Made by a program: the position numbers and the translations under genes. Shown here one piece after another: positions 40,420 to 52,600 of a stretch of DNA of 64,000 nt (position 1 is its first letter; every line of letters starts with the position of its first letter). Source of the stretch: Actinernus sp. WN-2022 (Eukaryota > Cnidaria > Anthozoa > Actiniaria > Actinernidae); NCBI GenBank assembly GCA_030867875.1, contig JAOWCC010000577.1, forward strand, positions 94,531,740 to 94,595,739, written 5' to 3'. The notes under the pieces are model-generated. The model ran no database searches and had not been told where the DNA came from. It saw only the letters and a program-made list of their open reading frames with translations.

Positions 40420-41850
40420 AAAATTCTTAGAAACTAGTCTTGTTCCCTAGATACCTAATAGTTTTATTGTGGATGTAACGCTGTAATTGTACCGGTAGTT
40501 CAATTAACCTACAAGTGCCAAAAGTGTTAGAAGATAAGTTTGTTGCCTGATGAAGTCTTTTATTAACTGTATTTTATTTTCCTCCCTCCTCCGAAAAGCC
40601 AACCTAAATTCCAATTCGAATATACTTTAAAATCATAAACCACTGGCTTGGGAGTCCTTATATATGCGACGTAAAATAAACCATTTGGCAACTACCATGC
40701 GAAACATTTCATTGAAAATAAGAAATATGTTTTTTTTAATATTGAAAAATAAGTGTGAGATTTAATTTAGTGTATCTAAGAAAGATTATCATTTTCATTT
40801 AAAACTAAAATTGTTTTAATTTGCGCTGAATATAATTATTATTCTAATGTCAGAGTCGTTACATCTGTCGATGTTTTACATAGCGCTAAATCGTTTTGAG
40901 TCGGTGACTTTTTTATTTTTGAAAGATTGCTCTAGTAGGCAAACACTAAAGATATTAATGTCGATATTACAAAAATGGAAAATAAGAAGTTTGTTTGAGA
41001 ATTTGCACCTACATGGGTTTGGTCAATCGTAAATAGTTGGTTTCTGCAACTGGAAAAATAAAAAAAATACTAAGTCCAATTAAAAGAGAACTATATTTTC
41101 AACAGTATTATTTGAACATTTTTAGAATGATGTGCTTAAATTAAAAGCTCCAGTTTAAGATAATCACAGCTTAAAACTAATTTAAATTTAGTTAACTCTT
41201 TTCGATGCCAAAGTAACTAACTTGACATTTCAATTTTCTTGTTGCCGATGCATGTGGCAAGTTAATATCAATTCTAATAAAAAAATATCGATCTTTAGCA
41301 AATGAGATTTATTACAAAGGCCGGAACCGACAATTGTCTATTGTTTCTGCACGGAATTGTTTCTAGGGAGATATAAAAGCAAACTGTTTTCTTCCGAGGC
41401 ACAGAGTATTTTTTGCTGACTAGAGGCTGGAGTTGTCCTACTTTGAACAAGCTGAGTCAAAGCTATCTCAGGTAAAACTGAAGCCGATATTCTTTCAAAT
41501 TTCTCCGACTGTCAGGAACTCTATGATTTGTGTAGATGCATTATATTGGTCTATATTATTAACAAAATCGGTGTAGGATCAGATGATAGGCTTATATCAA
41601 TGTAACACAATTTACATGCACGTAAACGGCGTATTTCATTAATCAAGCAACTGAATTGTGAAGCCGATTCTGAATGAAGTTTAAAGCTTCGAACTAAAAT
41701 TGAACCAAGGTAGATCAGATAAAAAGTGCCTTGCATCCTTGAAATATTATTGGTAAACGCTTGAAGTCGAGAAGGATAAACATCGCCGACGGTAAATTTA
41801 TATTAGCAATCCGAGCATCCGTCCAACCCATGTGGGAGATGTACATGTGT
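40420..41850. repeat. segmental duplication, copy 2
   Basis: Collinear with 25.5-27.6 kb, diverged by substitutions and indels. It lies upstream of secreted-protein gene copy 2 as the other copy lies upstream of copy 1, so the duplication carried the gene with its 5' flank. The place corresponding to the 26809-27384 insertion is uninterrupted here, near 41545. Confidence 0.8.
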
Positions 41851-41857
41851 TGGTATA

Positions 41858-44700
41858 TCAAGGTTCAAGGTTCAAGGTTTTTATTTCCACAAAACAAAAC
41901 AATTATTACATTTACATGCGACAAGAGATATTTGTTAATGTGGAGGAGCACAAGCATAAAACCACGAGGGTTACCAAAGTTGCTTATGCCCCTGGAAAAC
42001 TTAAATTAATCTATATATAAGACAAATACAGGATATATAAAAAGTGAATGTAGATAGTGCACTAGATCTAGTATAAGAGTTTGTGTAAACTAGACTGAAA
42101 CAGAAATAAATGTATTTTTTTAAATAAGATTAAAGTAATAGAGATTTAGGTTAAGTATTATATCTACGAGAAAGAGCAAAAATAGTAAATAGCACAAACG
42201 ACAGCTGCAAACGACAGAAATTTATCATTAATACTTAGGAGGAAGAGCTAAAATATATTTTTTGTAATTACTTTTGAAAGATTTCAAGCTAGTCGATTGT
42301 TTTATATCTAAAGGTATACTGTTCCAAACCTTCGAGGCTGCAAATTTGACACTAAATTTTCCATAATTTAGGTTCGCTCTAGGAATAAAAAGATTCTTAT
42401 TTGATCTCGATCGGGTATTGTATGTGTGGACCTCAGAAATTCTACTAAAAAGTGTATCGAAAGTACTAGGTAACAAATTATTTTGATGTCTAAAAGCAAG
42501 TTCCCAAGTTGTAATTTCGTTATAAATATGGATAGATAAGATTATAATACAAATTAATTAAGATTTTACGATTGAGAAATTTACGACATCTATAAATAAC
42601 ACCAACTGATTTGGCAATTTTAACTGCTATATTATTTATGTGACACTCCCAACTTAGATGCTCATCAACGAGAATCCCTAAAAACTTCGTCTTATCAATT
42701 CGCTTCAGATTTTTCGTAGAAAACGTGATATTTAAATTGGAGGCATGTTCTTTCATATGTTTCAGTCTTTGCTGAGATATGAACAACACAAAATTTGTTT
42801 TCGAAAGGTTAACAGTTAGTCATAAGCCATTCCTCAAGCTCTTCGAGTTCTGAATTTATAGAAGATATAATAGTTTTAATATTTTTGTGATGAATAAGGA
42901 TATTCATATCATCAGCATAAAGGACAAGGTGAGCCAGTCTATTAAACGTTTTTGCATCATCCATGTAGATTAGAAATAATATTGGCCCCAAAATCGAGCA
43001 CTGTGGTACACCACAATCTATTTCCATGGTGTTTGAGTTAACACCATCAATACATACAAATTGTTTTCGATTAGTTAGGTAAATTTCAAACCACAACTTT
43101 TCTTTACCAACGACTCCATAATATGGAAGTTTCTGGAGGAGTATATCATGGTTCACCGTGTCAAATGCTTTAGATAAGTCTAAAAATACTTATTCTGTCA
43201 ATAAAGTCAATTATTGCGAGAGATGTACTTCTATTTTTACGAAAGCCAAATTGATATTGATAAAGTAGATTGTTATCTTCAAGATACTGGCTTAATTTTT
43301 CACATGCAATTTTCTCAAATAGTTTTGCAAACGTTGGCAAAAGAGAAATTGGACGATAGTTTGAGACAGTAGTTCGATTGCCAGTTTTGAAAACAGGAAT
43401 TACTTTAGCAATCTTCATTAAATCAGGTAAAATCCCAGAATCTAGAGATGTATTCATAATAAAACACAGTGGCCTATAAATAATTTCAGCAGATAGTATT
43501 ATATGCTTAATAGCTACATGTATGTTATCATAACCTGTTGCTTTAGAAGGGTCTAAAGCATACAAGCAATCCAGTACTTTATAGGGTGATATAAAGTCCA
43601 GTGATAAGTTAGACGAAGAGGGTGTACTAATCCAATGGCTAAAGTGTTTTGTACCTTGACGAAGTTTGTTTGCTAAGGAAGGCCCAACATTGGTAAAAAA
43701 GGTGTTGAATATATTAGCTATTTTTAATGTGTTTCTATGTGTAATATCATTATGAACCAGAGAGCTCGAGGATACTCCGGGAACTTTTCTTTTCTTTTTC
43801 AGGATTTCATTGACTACACTCCATGTTGCTCTCAGATTACCTTTGGCCTTTTCAAGCATAGACTTGTAATAGCTTTGTTTGGTGAATCTTATTAAATGAT
43901 TTAATTTGTTATGACAGGCCTTCCACTAGTAATATTGCGCGGTGTAGGATTTTTTACTTTGGATCTAAACAATTTATTTTTCCTTTTTATTTATTTCAAA
44001 ATGCCAGGAGTCATCCACCCATGCATTCTTTCTAGTTTTGGGGTTTATTTTGACGGTTCTTATCGGAAAATGCTTATGATATAAATGTTCTTATGTATAT
44101 TCATAAAAAGAGAATATTGCTCATTTACGTTATCACTCTCATAGATTTGGTTCCATTCTACAGAAGCCAAATCAGCTGGGTAGTTATCTTCTCTTGATGC
44201 CGAAATTAGTCTTTTTGTTATTTTTGTATTTGTGTTGATATCAGGCTGTGAGCCGTATTGGATCATAAATATTGGTAAATGGTCTGAAATATCGGTGTAA
44301 AGAATACCTGGGTGTATGTCGACAGAAATATCCACAGCTTTAGTGTATATAGATATTATCTATCAGAGTCGCAGAGTCGGGCGTAATTCTAGTAGGTTTT
44401 ACAATTAACGGGAAGAGAAGATATGTCAACATATCGTTATAAAATAAGCTTGGAAAGTTCGCATCACCAACTTCGACAAACCCTTTGTTCTATGCATGTC
44501 GCCAGTAATTGTCACTAACTAACTCATTGAACTTAAAGCATTATTAAAGATTTACAGAAGTGGGACAACAGTCGATCATGTTCGGACAAATGAAATGGAG
44601 AAATTAAGACGTAATCGTCGGATTACGCCACCATGAGGCAAAAAGATATGATAATAGTGTTTGTTACAAACTTCTACAAAGCCGTCGGCCCGTATCAAAT
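41858..44700 (-). mobile_element. decayed CR1/L2-like LINE
   Basis: Minus-strand order: endonuclease tail (KPTRITPDSATLIDNI, then SDHLPIFMIQYGSQ at about 44280), reverse transcriptase (SNYRPISLLPTFAKLFEK, FGFRKNRSTSLAI, VPQCSILGPILFLIYM, VLYADDMNIL) and C-terminus (YNTRSRSNKN, ASKVWNSIPLDIK, stop at 42228). At least four frame breaks separate the blocks (42476-42520, 42789-42809, 43156-43170, 43859-44060). The 3' tail near 41864-41878 is a CAAGGTT heptamer repeat (plus strand). The motif VPQ...LGPILF differs from the VKQGCNLSP of LINE A/B, so this is a separate lineage. Inactive. Confidence 0.85.
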
Positions 44701-46830
44701 CAATATCAAGGTAAAAAAGCAAAATAATGAAATCGCATACCAGGCTTGAGTTTATTACAAAGCTGGCTCATCGCTAAATGTTTGATTTTGCATTGATTTC
44801 GTTATTCCATGAACTCGCTTTTTCCCCTGGACAAGTTACATGCTTTGAACAAGGAGCTTTGTCGCTACGTGGTTTAAAAGCAATGCTATATTTTTTCTTC
44901 GGTAAACACAATTCCAAGGGCCTTATGCTCGTAGCACTACTTGGAATAAGTTATTCGAAACAGCGGTGTTAGAGCTGTTAGCGAGTCAGTGAAATTTCAT
45001 CGAAACAAACACGTTCGGGAAGGTAAATTGAGATTGCAATGCAAAGAATTACAGGTCCCGGCAGAACAATATCATTATAAAGGTGCCATAGGACTTTTAA
45101 AATTGTCTGTAATTCTCCGGCTTTGAAGAATTCATAACGGCAATGTCGCGGGGAAAAAACACATTAGATTGAGAAATTGGCAGTCGCTCATTTTACATAA
45201 AAACAAGAGCCCATCTGGGCTTTCACTCGGGCCACATGAGATTGAAGATGAAATACACTTTCATTTGAAATCCTCTTAGTATCAAGTCGTGCTTTAATTC
45301 GCCAGTGAGAACGTCAAAAAAACAGACTGGTCTATTAATCGCTTTTATGGCATGACTATGATAACGCAGGATTCGAACAACAGAATACTGGCAATTCAAG
45401 TGTATAAATGCAATACAATGACATATTCAGACTTTGAATTTGATTGAAAATAGATCAAAAACTCGGGGAAATGTCCGGCTAAAACTGTATGAATAAATGT
45501 GAAATGAAACATAAATTTCATAGCAAGAAAAACAATTGTAATTCCTATAAATGAGAAAGCTCTTCTATTAAGCCGCTTCTCATATACACAGACTGTTTCA
45601 CAAAAAACATTTGCGCTTATCGACACAAGAATTCATACTCTAAATCAGATGTTAAATAAAGCGATAATTAGAAGGAAAAGTACATTAACAGACAAACTGA
45701 GAGGAAATTTATTCAAATCAAAAAGAGTTTACTTACAGTACTTACGTAACTGAACTTTCGTTTTGGATCTTTTGGTAGTGCACCCACCTTCGTGCACATA
45801 TGCACTGAATCGGAATGAAAGTCGAAGCCTACCTCGAACTTTACTTTCAGCTAACCTGTTTCCTTTCATTCCACAATGAATAATAATCTCATAAAGTAAG
45901 CCCGTAGCTTTCAATAAATTTGCCAGTGTCTGAATGAAACAGCTAGATCTTTTCCAATTTCTCTCACGAGTCACGGCAGAAGACAGTCTCAAGCTACAAA
46001 ACTTGAATTTTGATCCTCTTCACAGTAACGTAATTTAACGTCTCAGGTATTATATATATGCCCTATTTCAGCTAGCGCTGTGCATTTCAAATACTTTTTC
46101 CTCTCTCGTTAACGTTGCTGGCAGTTCATGCTTCTTGTTCGTGTAGTTGCCGCATTTCAGTTGGCATACACTGAAAACATCTGCTTAACTAAGATTTGTA
46201 ACAATCTTAGCGGATCATGTAAATATTCCGCTTGGCTCAATTGAGGGTTTCTGCCGTCAAAGTTCATTTTTTGTTTCAGTTTTCCCCATATTAGCCGACA
46301 TGTATAATGTCTCGAGCTCTCAATCCAGTAGAAAGACTCTTATACTGTCGTAAAACATGCCTTAGCTGTACAAGACCGCCCACGATGGAATAGATTTCTG
46401 ACAATGACTCGTTGAAAGTGATATCTCCTTGTCTCGCCTTGTCTGAGAGCTTTGAACTTTCTTATCTGAGCGCGCCTGACGAGATCTAACCTTTGATTAT
46501 AATTCGATACCCGTTGATATCCAAACGTGTTTGGATATTGTATTTCGCTTACGTTTCTAAATGTACATTGGATCTGTCCAAACAGCGCTGATCGAATGTA
46601 TTACGGCTTCTGGTTGTTCATGTATTTTTATGGTCAACAAGAGCGCCAGTTGAAATATCCTGAGCCTGTTGGAAGGCTTTCGCCCTCGCGGGTCGACCAT
46701 TTTGATTTACTGTATTCACTTATGTAAATACATTTAACCTGGCGATTGTTGCGTGACCAGCACAGTGCAATCCGATTGGTTTGAATTTGACCTTTAACGC
46801 ATGCGCAGAAGCCGTCTGACACCAATTTAA
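44701..46830. other. gene-free region
   Basis: Open frames here are short and show no family I know. No splice-linked exon series was seen. Confidence 0.45.
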
Positions 46831-46979
46831 AATAATAATAATAACGACTTGCATTTTAAGACTCGGCGCTGCCACAGGCAGCCCGAGTAACAAGGACTTA
46901 GAACTCGACTAGGTTTTATTTTGAGTGCAGGATTTCAACTAAACTAAACTACTCAAAAAAGGCCTTGAGGAAAAATACC

Positions 46980-47160
46980 GAGAACCTCGGCATTAAGTCA
47001 TATACAGCCCGAGGGCTGTAGATAAATATCGAGAACCGTCGAGGTATTAAGTCATATACATCATATAGATCATTTATCTACGGCTCGAGGGATGTATATG
47101 ATTTAATGCCGACGGTTCGAGGTATTTATCGGACTTATTTCATGATCGGCGAGGTTTTCT
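46980..47160. repeat. foldback repeats with CCTCGGCATTAA core
   Basis: GAACCTCGGCATTAAGTCAT, later inverted copies (ATGATTTAATGCCGACGGTT) and CCGAGGGCTGTAG/CTCGAGGGATGTA words form nested hairpins. A related palindrome is at 50476-50572. Confidence 0.65.
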
Positions 47161-47164
47161 CGCC

Positions 47165-47900
47165 AAAGCTATTCCTATGGAAAGCAATTGACACTTAACT
47201 TCAACACATCCAAGTGCTTTATTCTACGATTCTCGCGCAAACGCGCTGTTTCCGATCACTGCTACTATCTCAATTATGAGGCCATTAAATGCTCCACCAC
47301 GCAAAACGATCTAGGCGTAATCGTCAGTAATGACTTGAAATGGTCTCCCCATGTCAGTCACTGCATATCCAAAGCAAACCGTATGCTCGGCTTCCTTCGT
47401 CGTAATTGTAGCACAGTAACAAATGTTTGGTGCCGTCGCCTTGTCTAGTGAGATCTCACTTATCTTACGGCAGTGAGCTATGGGCTCCACAGTCCTACTC
47501 TAATGACCTTGTGCGTCTAGAAAGTGTCCAGAGGAGATCTACAAAATTCATTCTGCAGTATTACGACTCACCATATATCGTCCGTCTTATGACAGAAGCT
47601 TAATTTACTTCCAATTTCATATTGGCTAGAATTAAACGACCTTCTGTTCTTCTACAAATGTAGATCTGGTCGGGTTGAGCTCGACATCTCTCGCTTTGTT
47701 TCTATTTCCTCTAGTGCTAGGTCACTTCGATCGTCATTAGATAGATAACTTGCTTCAGCCAGGCCTATGACTATACTCATACGTCAACCGTATAGTTGGC
47801 AAGCTTGTACTGCATATTGTTTTTCTGTCTATATTTTTGTAGTGTGGTTTGTTTGTCATTGTAATAATGTGCTAAATACTAGTTGTAAAGTTAATAAATA
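47165..47900 (+). mobile_element. LINE 3' fragment, plus strand
   Basis: The plus frame 47188-47448 reads LNFNTSKCFILRFSRKR, then NDLGVIVSNDLKWSPHVSHC and ANRMLGFLRRNC, the RT thumb and connection of a CR1/L2-type LINE. Frames broken by stops continue to about 47720 (RLTASYGL-like and LPISYWLELNDLLFFYKC). It ends with AATAAATAAAATAAAA at 47892. Non-functional. Confidence 0.8.
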
Positions 47901-49600
47901 AAATAAAAATGAAATTCTTTGACCTTCAGAAAAAGTAAACAATAACCTTGGCAGGTTTGTAAATTTAAACAAAGTACTGAATCAAACAATAGAATAATTA
48001 TTTCGGCGTTAAGGTTACGTCACTAACATGCGCAGTTGGAGTATGGTGAAAAAAATCACGTCCCATAATAATAAGACGGCTCGCGTTCTTAAAGAGGGAG
48101 CGAGTGAAGTTCTCATACCGGGTCATTGAACTGACTGTCAGATTGAGAACCCAACCCTTGCATTGGTCATTATAATGCAAGGGCTTTATCTGTATATTGA
48201 CGCGGGTCAATATACAGATAAAGCCCTTGCATTTATAATGAGCAACTCTCTGTTGTTCAACCGGGAATCCAGCCTCGATTCAACACGTTTTAGAACGAGG
48301 CTGGGCGGCATGAGCAATGGTTTTATTCAAGATGGCTGCCACGTGATACAGGTCGATTGGTCAGATGAATTATTACAATAAATTCCTATGGAGATTGATG
48401 AGTAAAGATAGTTTTGGAATGGAAATTCTGAGTAGTAGGTTTTATTTCCTTTAGGTTTTATTTAGAACGGAAATTTGCATTGCCTGAAATTCAAAATGAA
48501 AACACCAGTGCTAAAGCTAAGAGAAAAAAAAACAAGCTGAGGCCTTAAACCTACAAAAACACAACCTAGTAGGCTTAGCAGGGTAAAACGATCACCAACT
48601 GTAGAGCTTTAGGATTTTCATTCAGCAATGTTTTGGTGGGTGTCAGGCTACTTAAGCCATAAACACAACAGAAACCTTCAATGAGAACCACTCACAAAGC
48701 TTATTGAAGAAAGCCAAGTAGTTTTCAGCCTTCATCTGACTTCATGATATCCTCTGGCTCTCTTTTAGTAGCTGATTTGACAAAACTTAGAGCTGATTTC
48801 ATTAAAAAAAATCGACAAGGGCAAACCGTTGCCATCTCGTAGAACTCCTCGAATGGCATTCTGGAAAACGCTATAGCCCGTGACATACATAATGGTTCAG
48901 TGGACTGAGGGGGAAAGGTTGATTTTGCACTCTGGATTTTACCAGAATCAGTGGGTTTGCCATATAATATCCTGTTTCTATTAGCCTTTACATTCATCAG
49001 GTCTTAATCCAGGACAATTTCAGCCAATGGGGTCCCAATGATTACTGACTCCATGATTCATTCATACGTGTAAATGTATTCTTCGATTCCCGGCAAACCA
49101 CCCATCTCGCAAATGACTGAATATTAAGTTTTATTTACTAGTTTGGACTCATTTACTAATCTAGCAATCAACCAATCGTGCGATCAGCCAAGTGGCCGAC
49201 CAATGAACCAGTAAACCCACCATCAAACCAACATGACAATTCTCGCCTGCGTCTCGTACGCGTAGCGTACTTATTTGTTCTCTTCACGCTGTGACGTCAT
49301 CTGTGTATCTGCAAGAGGACAGACAATGGCATATATTTGTTAAATAACATTTAATCGTATATAGGTATCAGTACCTATTCAATTAACGTTGTCGGATGGA
49401 AATGGGAAATGGAAAACAGGAAAGGTGTTCTGTCTAGCTTCATTGTATTCACTTGAATAGGATGAACGTCTTTCCGTAATGAAGTCATTGATATCTGAGG
49501 GATAGGGAATTTTCTCTTTTGCTTTAGTCTCTCGCCTATTATTTAAATTAGTCACAGCTTTCTCTTTTCTTATTTTATTCCGACAACGTTTATTAAAATA
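47901..49600. other. upstream region of secreted-protein gene copy 2
   Basis: No exon is supported. A 90-codon minus-strand frame at 48725-48997 is not recognised. The duplicated gene's 5' UTR exon may lie here. Confidence 0.4.
48168..48240. repeat. 33-bp near-perfect hairpin with 6-base loop
   Basis: CATTATAATGCAAGGGCTTT and on to TATTGA (48168-48200) pairs with 48207-48240 with one bulged base around the loop CGCGGG. It has the shape of a small hairpin RNA or a minimal foldback element. Expression is unknown. Confidence 0.8.
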
Positions 49601-49634
49601 GGTATATCATTTTTCTATACTTAGACTACTCGCC

Positions 49635-52600
49635 ATGGGAAAGCAAGTTGCTGTCTTTCTGGTCTTCGCGTTGTTGGCCAGTGCTGTCGTCGAGTCTATG
49701 GCAGCACTAACCACTGATGAAGCAGCACTAATACAAAGATGCTCCAATGAGTATAAACTGGTGGCACGATCCCAGCAAGACGCAGTCATTGACAGTTCTA
49801 TTGTAGAAAACCACTGCGAGAGGTTGAAGGTATAATGCACTTATAAGTTGAAATCCAGATTCCCAAAGCCCCTCCCTCCGGACCAGGTGGGGCATCGGGG
49901 ATTTTACTTTATTTACTTCACGTACATGTACTTTCAAAGTTCGTGGGAGGGGGTGGGGATTTGACTGGAGCCCAGCTCATCTCTACTTCATTCCATGTGG
50001 CCGTGACGTGAAGGTGGTGGCGATCGTCAGTATAACACAAATCATATGCCATGGAGATATAGAGTATTTTTATTCATCACCTGGACCATCAAAGTTCCAG
50101 CGTGCCTGCTCAAAAATTCCAACTCTATCAGCTGTTTGTGCCAGAAACCAGATGAATAAGTGCAGTTATTGGATGGGATAATCCAGGATGCAAAATATAC
50201 TGGTTCCGGCCACTTTCAGTGTGTTAGACTACAGGAGGGAGAGCAGCCCGAAGGTCAATAAGTATCTTTAAGAACGGCTCTTTGTTAGCTAGATTTCTTT
50301 ATCGTTCCTTTTGTATTATCACGGCCACATCAGCTCTGAATGCTGCAGTATCGCCAATACCGTGTTTAAATAAATGCTATTATTATTATTATTATTATTA
50401 AGCCGCCGGTCAAAGAAATGATATCTCATAGGAATGTCCTTTTGTGAAAACCTTATGAAATGTGAACTAAGTCCGTTAAATACCTCGAACCTCGGCATTA
50501 ATCCCAATACAACCCGAGCCTACGTCCCTCGGGTTGTATTAGGATTAAAACCTCGGTACTCGGTATTTAACTCTATAACTTCACTAAATTTTGAAATTAA
50601 TAGCCTAACAGAAGAAGTTTTCAATTCCATGCGCTCCAATTTTTTTATCCCCATATTCTTCAATCAACTAGAATAACAGACCATTCTACCACTCTAATAC
50701 TTGATAACATATTCTTTAATTCAGTAGATTATCACACAGTTAGTGGTAATATTATCTATGACCTCTCCGACCATCTCCCTAACTACTTATTTGTGGATAA
50801 GCTTTCTTACCTTGCTAGTAATCATTAGATTTTCAAAAAAGAGTTTTCCTCGCAATCTGTAAACTGGGATATCTGCTTTATGAGTGATAATGATGTTAAT
50901 TCCATTTTTGAATCTTTTTATGGTAAAATTATTCAAATTATAAAATAATTAACACGTTCCTATTGACTGAAACTAATCAAGAAGGAATCAAAATTCTAGA
51001 CTAAACCTTGGTTATCAAAAGGAATAAAATTCCCATTAACTTTAAAAAAAAAACTATTTTAAAAATATCTAAATACAAGAAATGAATTTTACCATTGGCT
51101 AAATATAAACATTATCGGAATAAATTAAAACACATTAAAACACAAACTATTATAAAAATATCTATATATACAAGAAATGAATTTTACCATTGGCTAAATA
51201 TAATTGAATAACTTAAAACACATAATTGCTCTCCGTAAAAGAATGTATTATTATTAGTTAGTATATACCACACCAGTGAATATCACTTTTCGCGCGCTCT
51301 GATTGGCTACTCAAACAGTGATCACCTCCGAGCAAAGCAGCGATCATCTCGCGCGAGTGTTTGTCCATTTGATAGAAAATAAAACAACTATTTGGTGCTG
51401 GCTATTCACCTGGAGTGTGGTATATACTAAAACAATTATCCACCTCAGTGTTGGTGAATAATTGTTAATTATACCATGGCATGAGGGGTATTAGTGATTT
51501 AAATTGCCCCGCGAACCGAGGGAGGATTTGTGGAAGTCCCGTTGCCGCAGGCAGAGGGACTTTTACAAATCCTCTCGAGGCTCGCGGGGAAATTTAATCA
51601 CTAATTTCTCGAGGTGCCATGGTATAACTTTGTAATACTATGATCGCCGAGGAAATGGACTGTTTTGCGAGTGCTTCTGTTTAATTATGTTTGCTGAGTC
51701 ATGGCACAGGAAGCACTACTGCGGTCTCCCTTGCGCATTTTCTCAAAACAATACGTTATAAAAACTGTGCACATGTTTTATGCATACAATCATTAATTCA
51801 AATTTTTTTTAAACTACAATAAGCTGGCAACAACAAACTTGGAAAGGAGACTGTGACGCAATTTATGTGCGTCAGGTTGTGTATGCGCAAACTGCAAAGC
51901 GTCCCACATGGATAAAACCGTGGGTTTATGACTAGTACTCAAGAGATTGAGCTGTAATTATCTCCAGTGTGTAGGAGAAATAAAGTACCGCTGTCTAGCC
52001 TGAATTTGGAGACAAGTCGTTGTCTTCTAAATTTCCTTCATGAATGCAACATGAGGGAAAATAAAAAAAAAACAATGCTAAATTTCCTCCTGTAATTTTG
52101 CATAAGGGAAATTTAGTTTCTAATTTACCCTCATTGATAGAAACATGAGGTAAAATTAGAAGTATTAATCCTCTAATGAGGAAATTTCGAGGTTAAACTT
52201 CCCTCGGAAAACAAAGGAATCCGAGGCGATCATGGTATTATAATAATTATTTTCAAAAAGTAATAAAGATATCAAGGATACGTGGAAAGGTAAATTAGAT
52301 CTTTAAAATCAATCAGGAAAGGTACCTTTCCTACTGAAATAATAAAAGATGATCAAACGTTAACTGATTCACATGCACTAGCTATTGCAAATGCATTTAA
52401 TGAATACTTTGTCAATATAGGAACCAGGCTATCTCATGGTATACCTCAGACTCAGACTTCCTTTCCTTCCTGTTGAACTCATCCACAAATTAATAGCTTT
52501 TTTGTCTTTCCAACCACTCGTTCTGAAATTAAAGAAGACATTTTATCGTTCTAAACACTCAACAATACATGCAATTATCTCTATAGTTGATAAAATACAA

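Noticed and set aside
48725..48997. 90-codon minus-strand frame
   Set aside because: Ordinary composition but no recognised motif, no paralogue in the window and no splice support.
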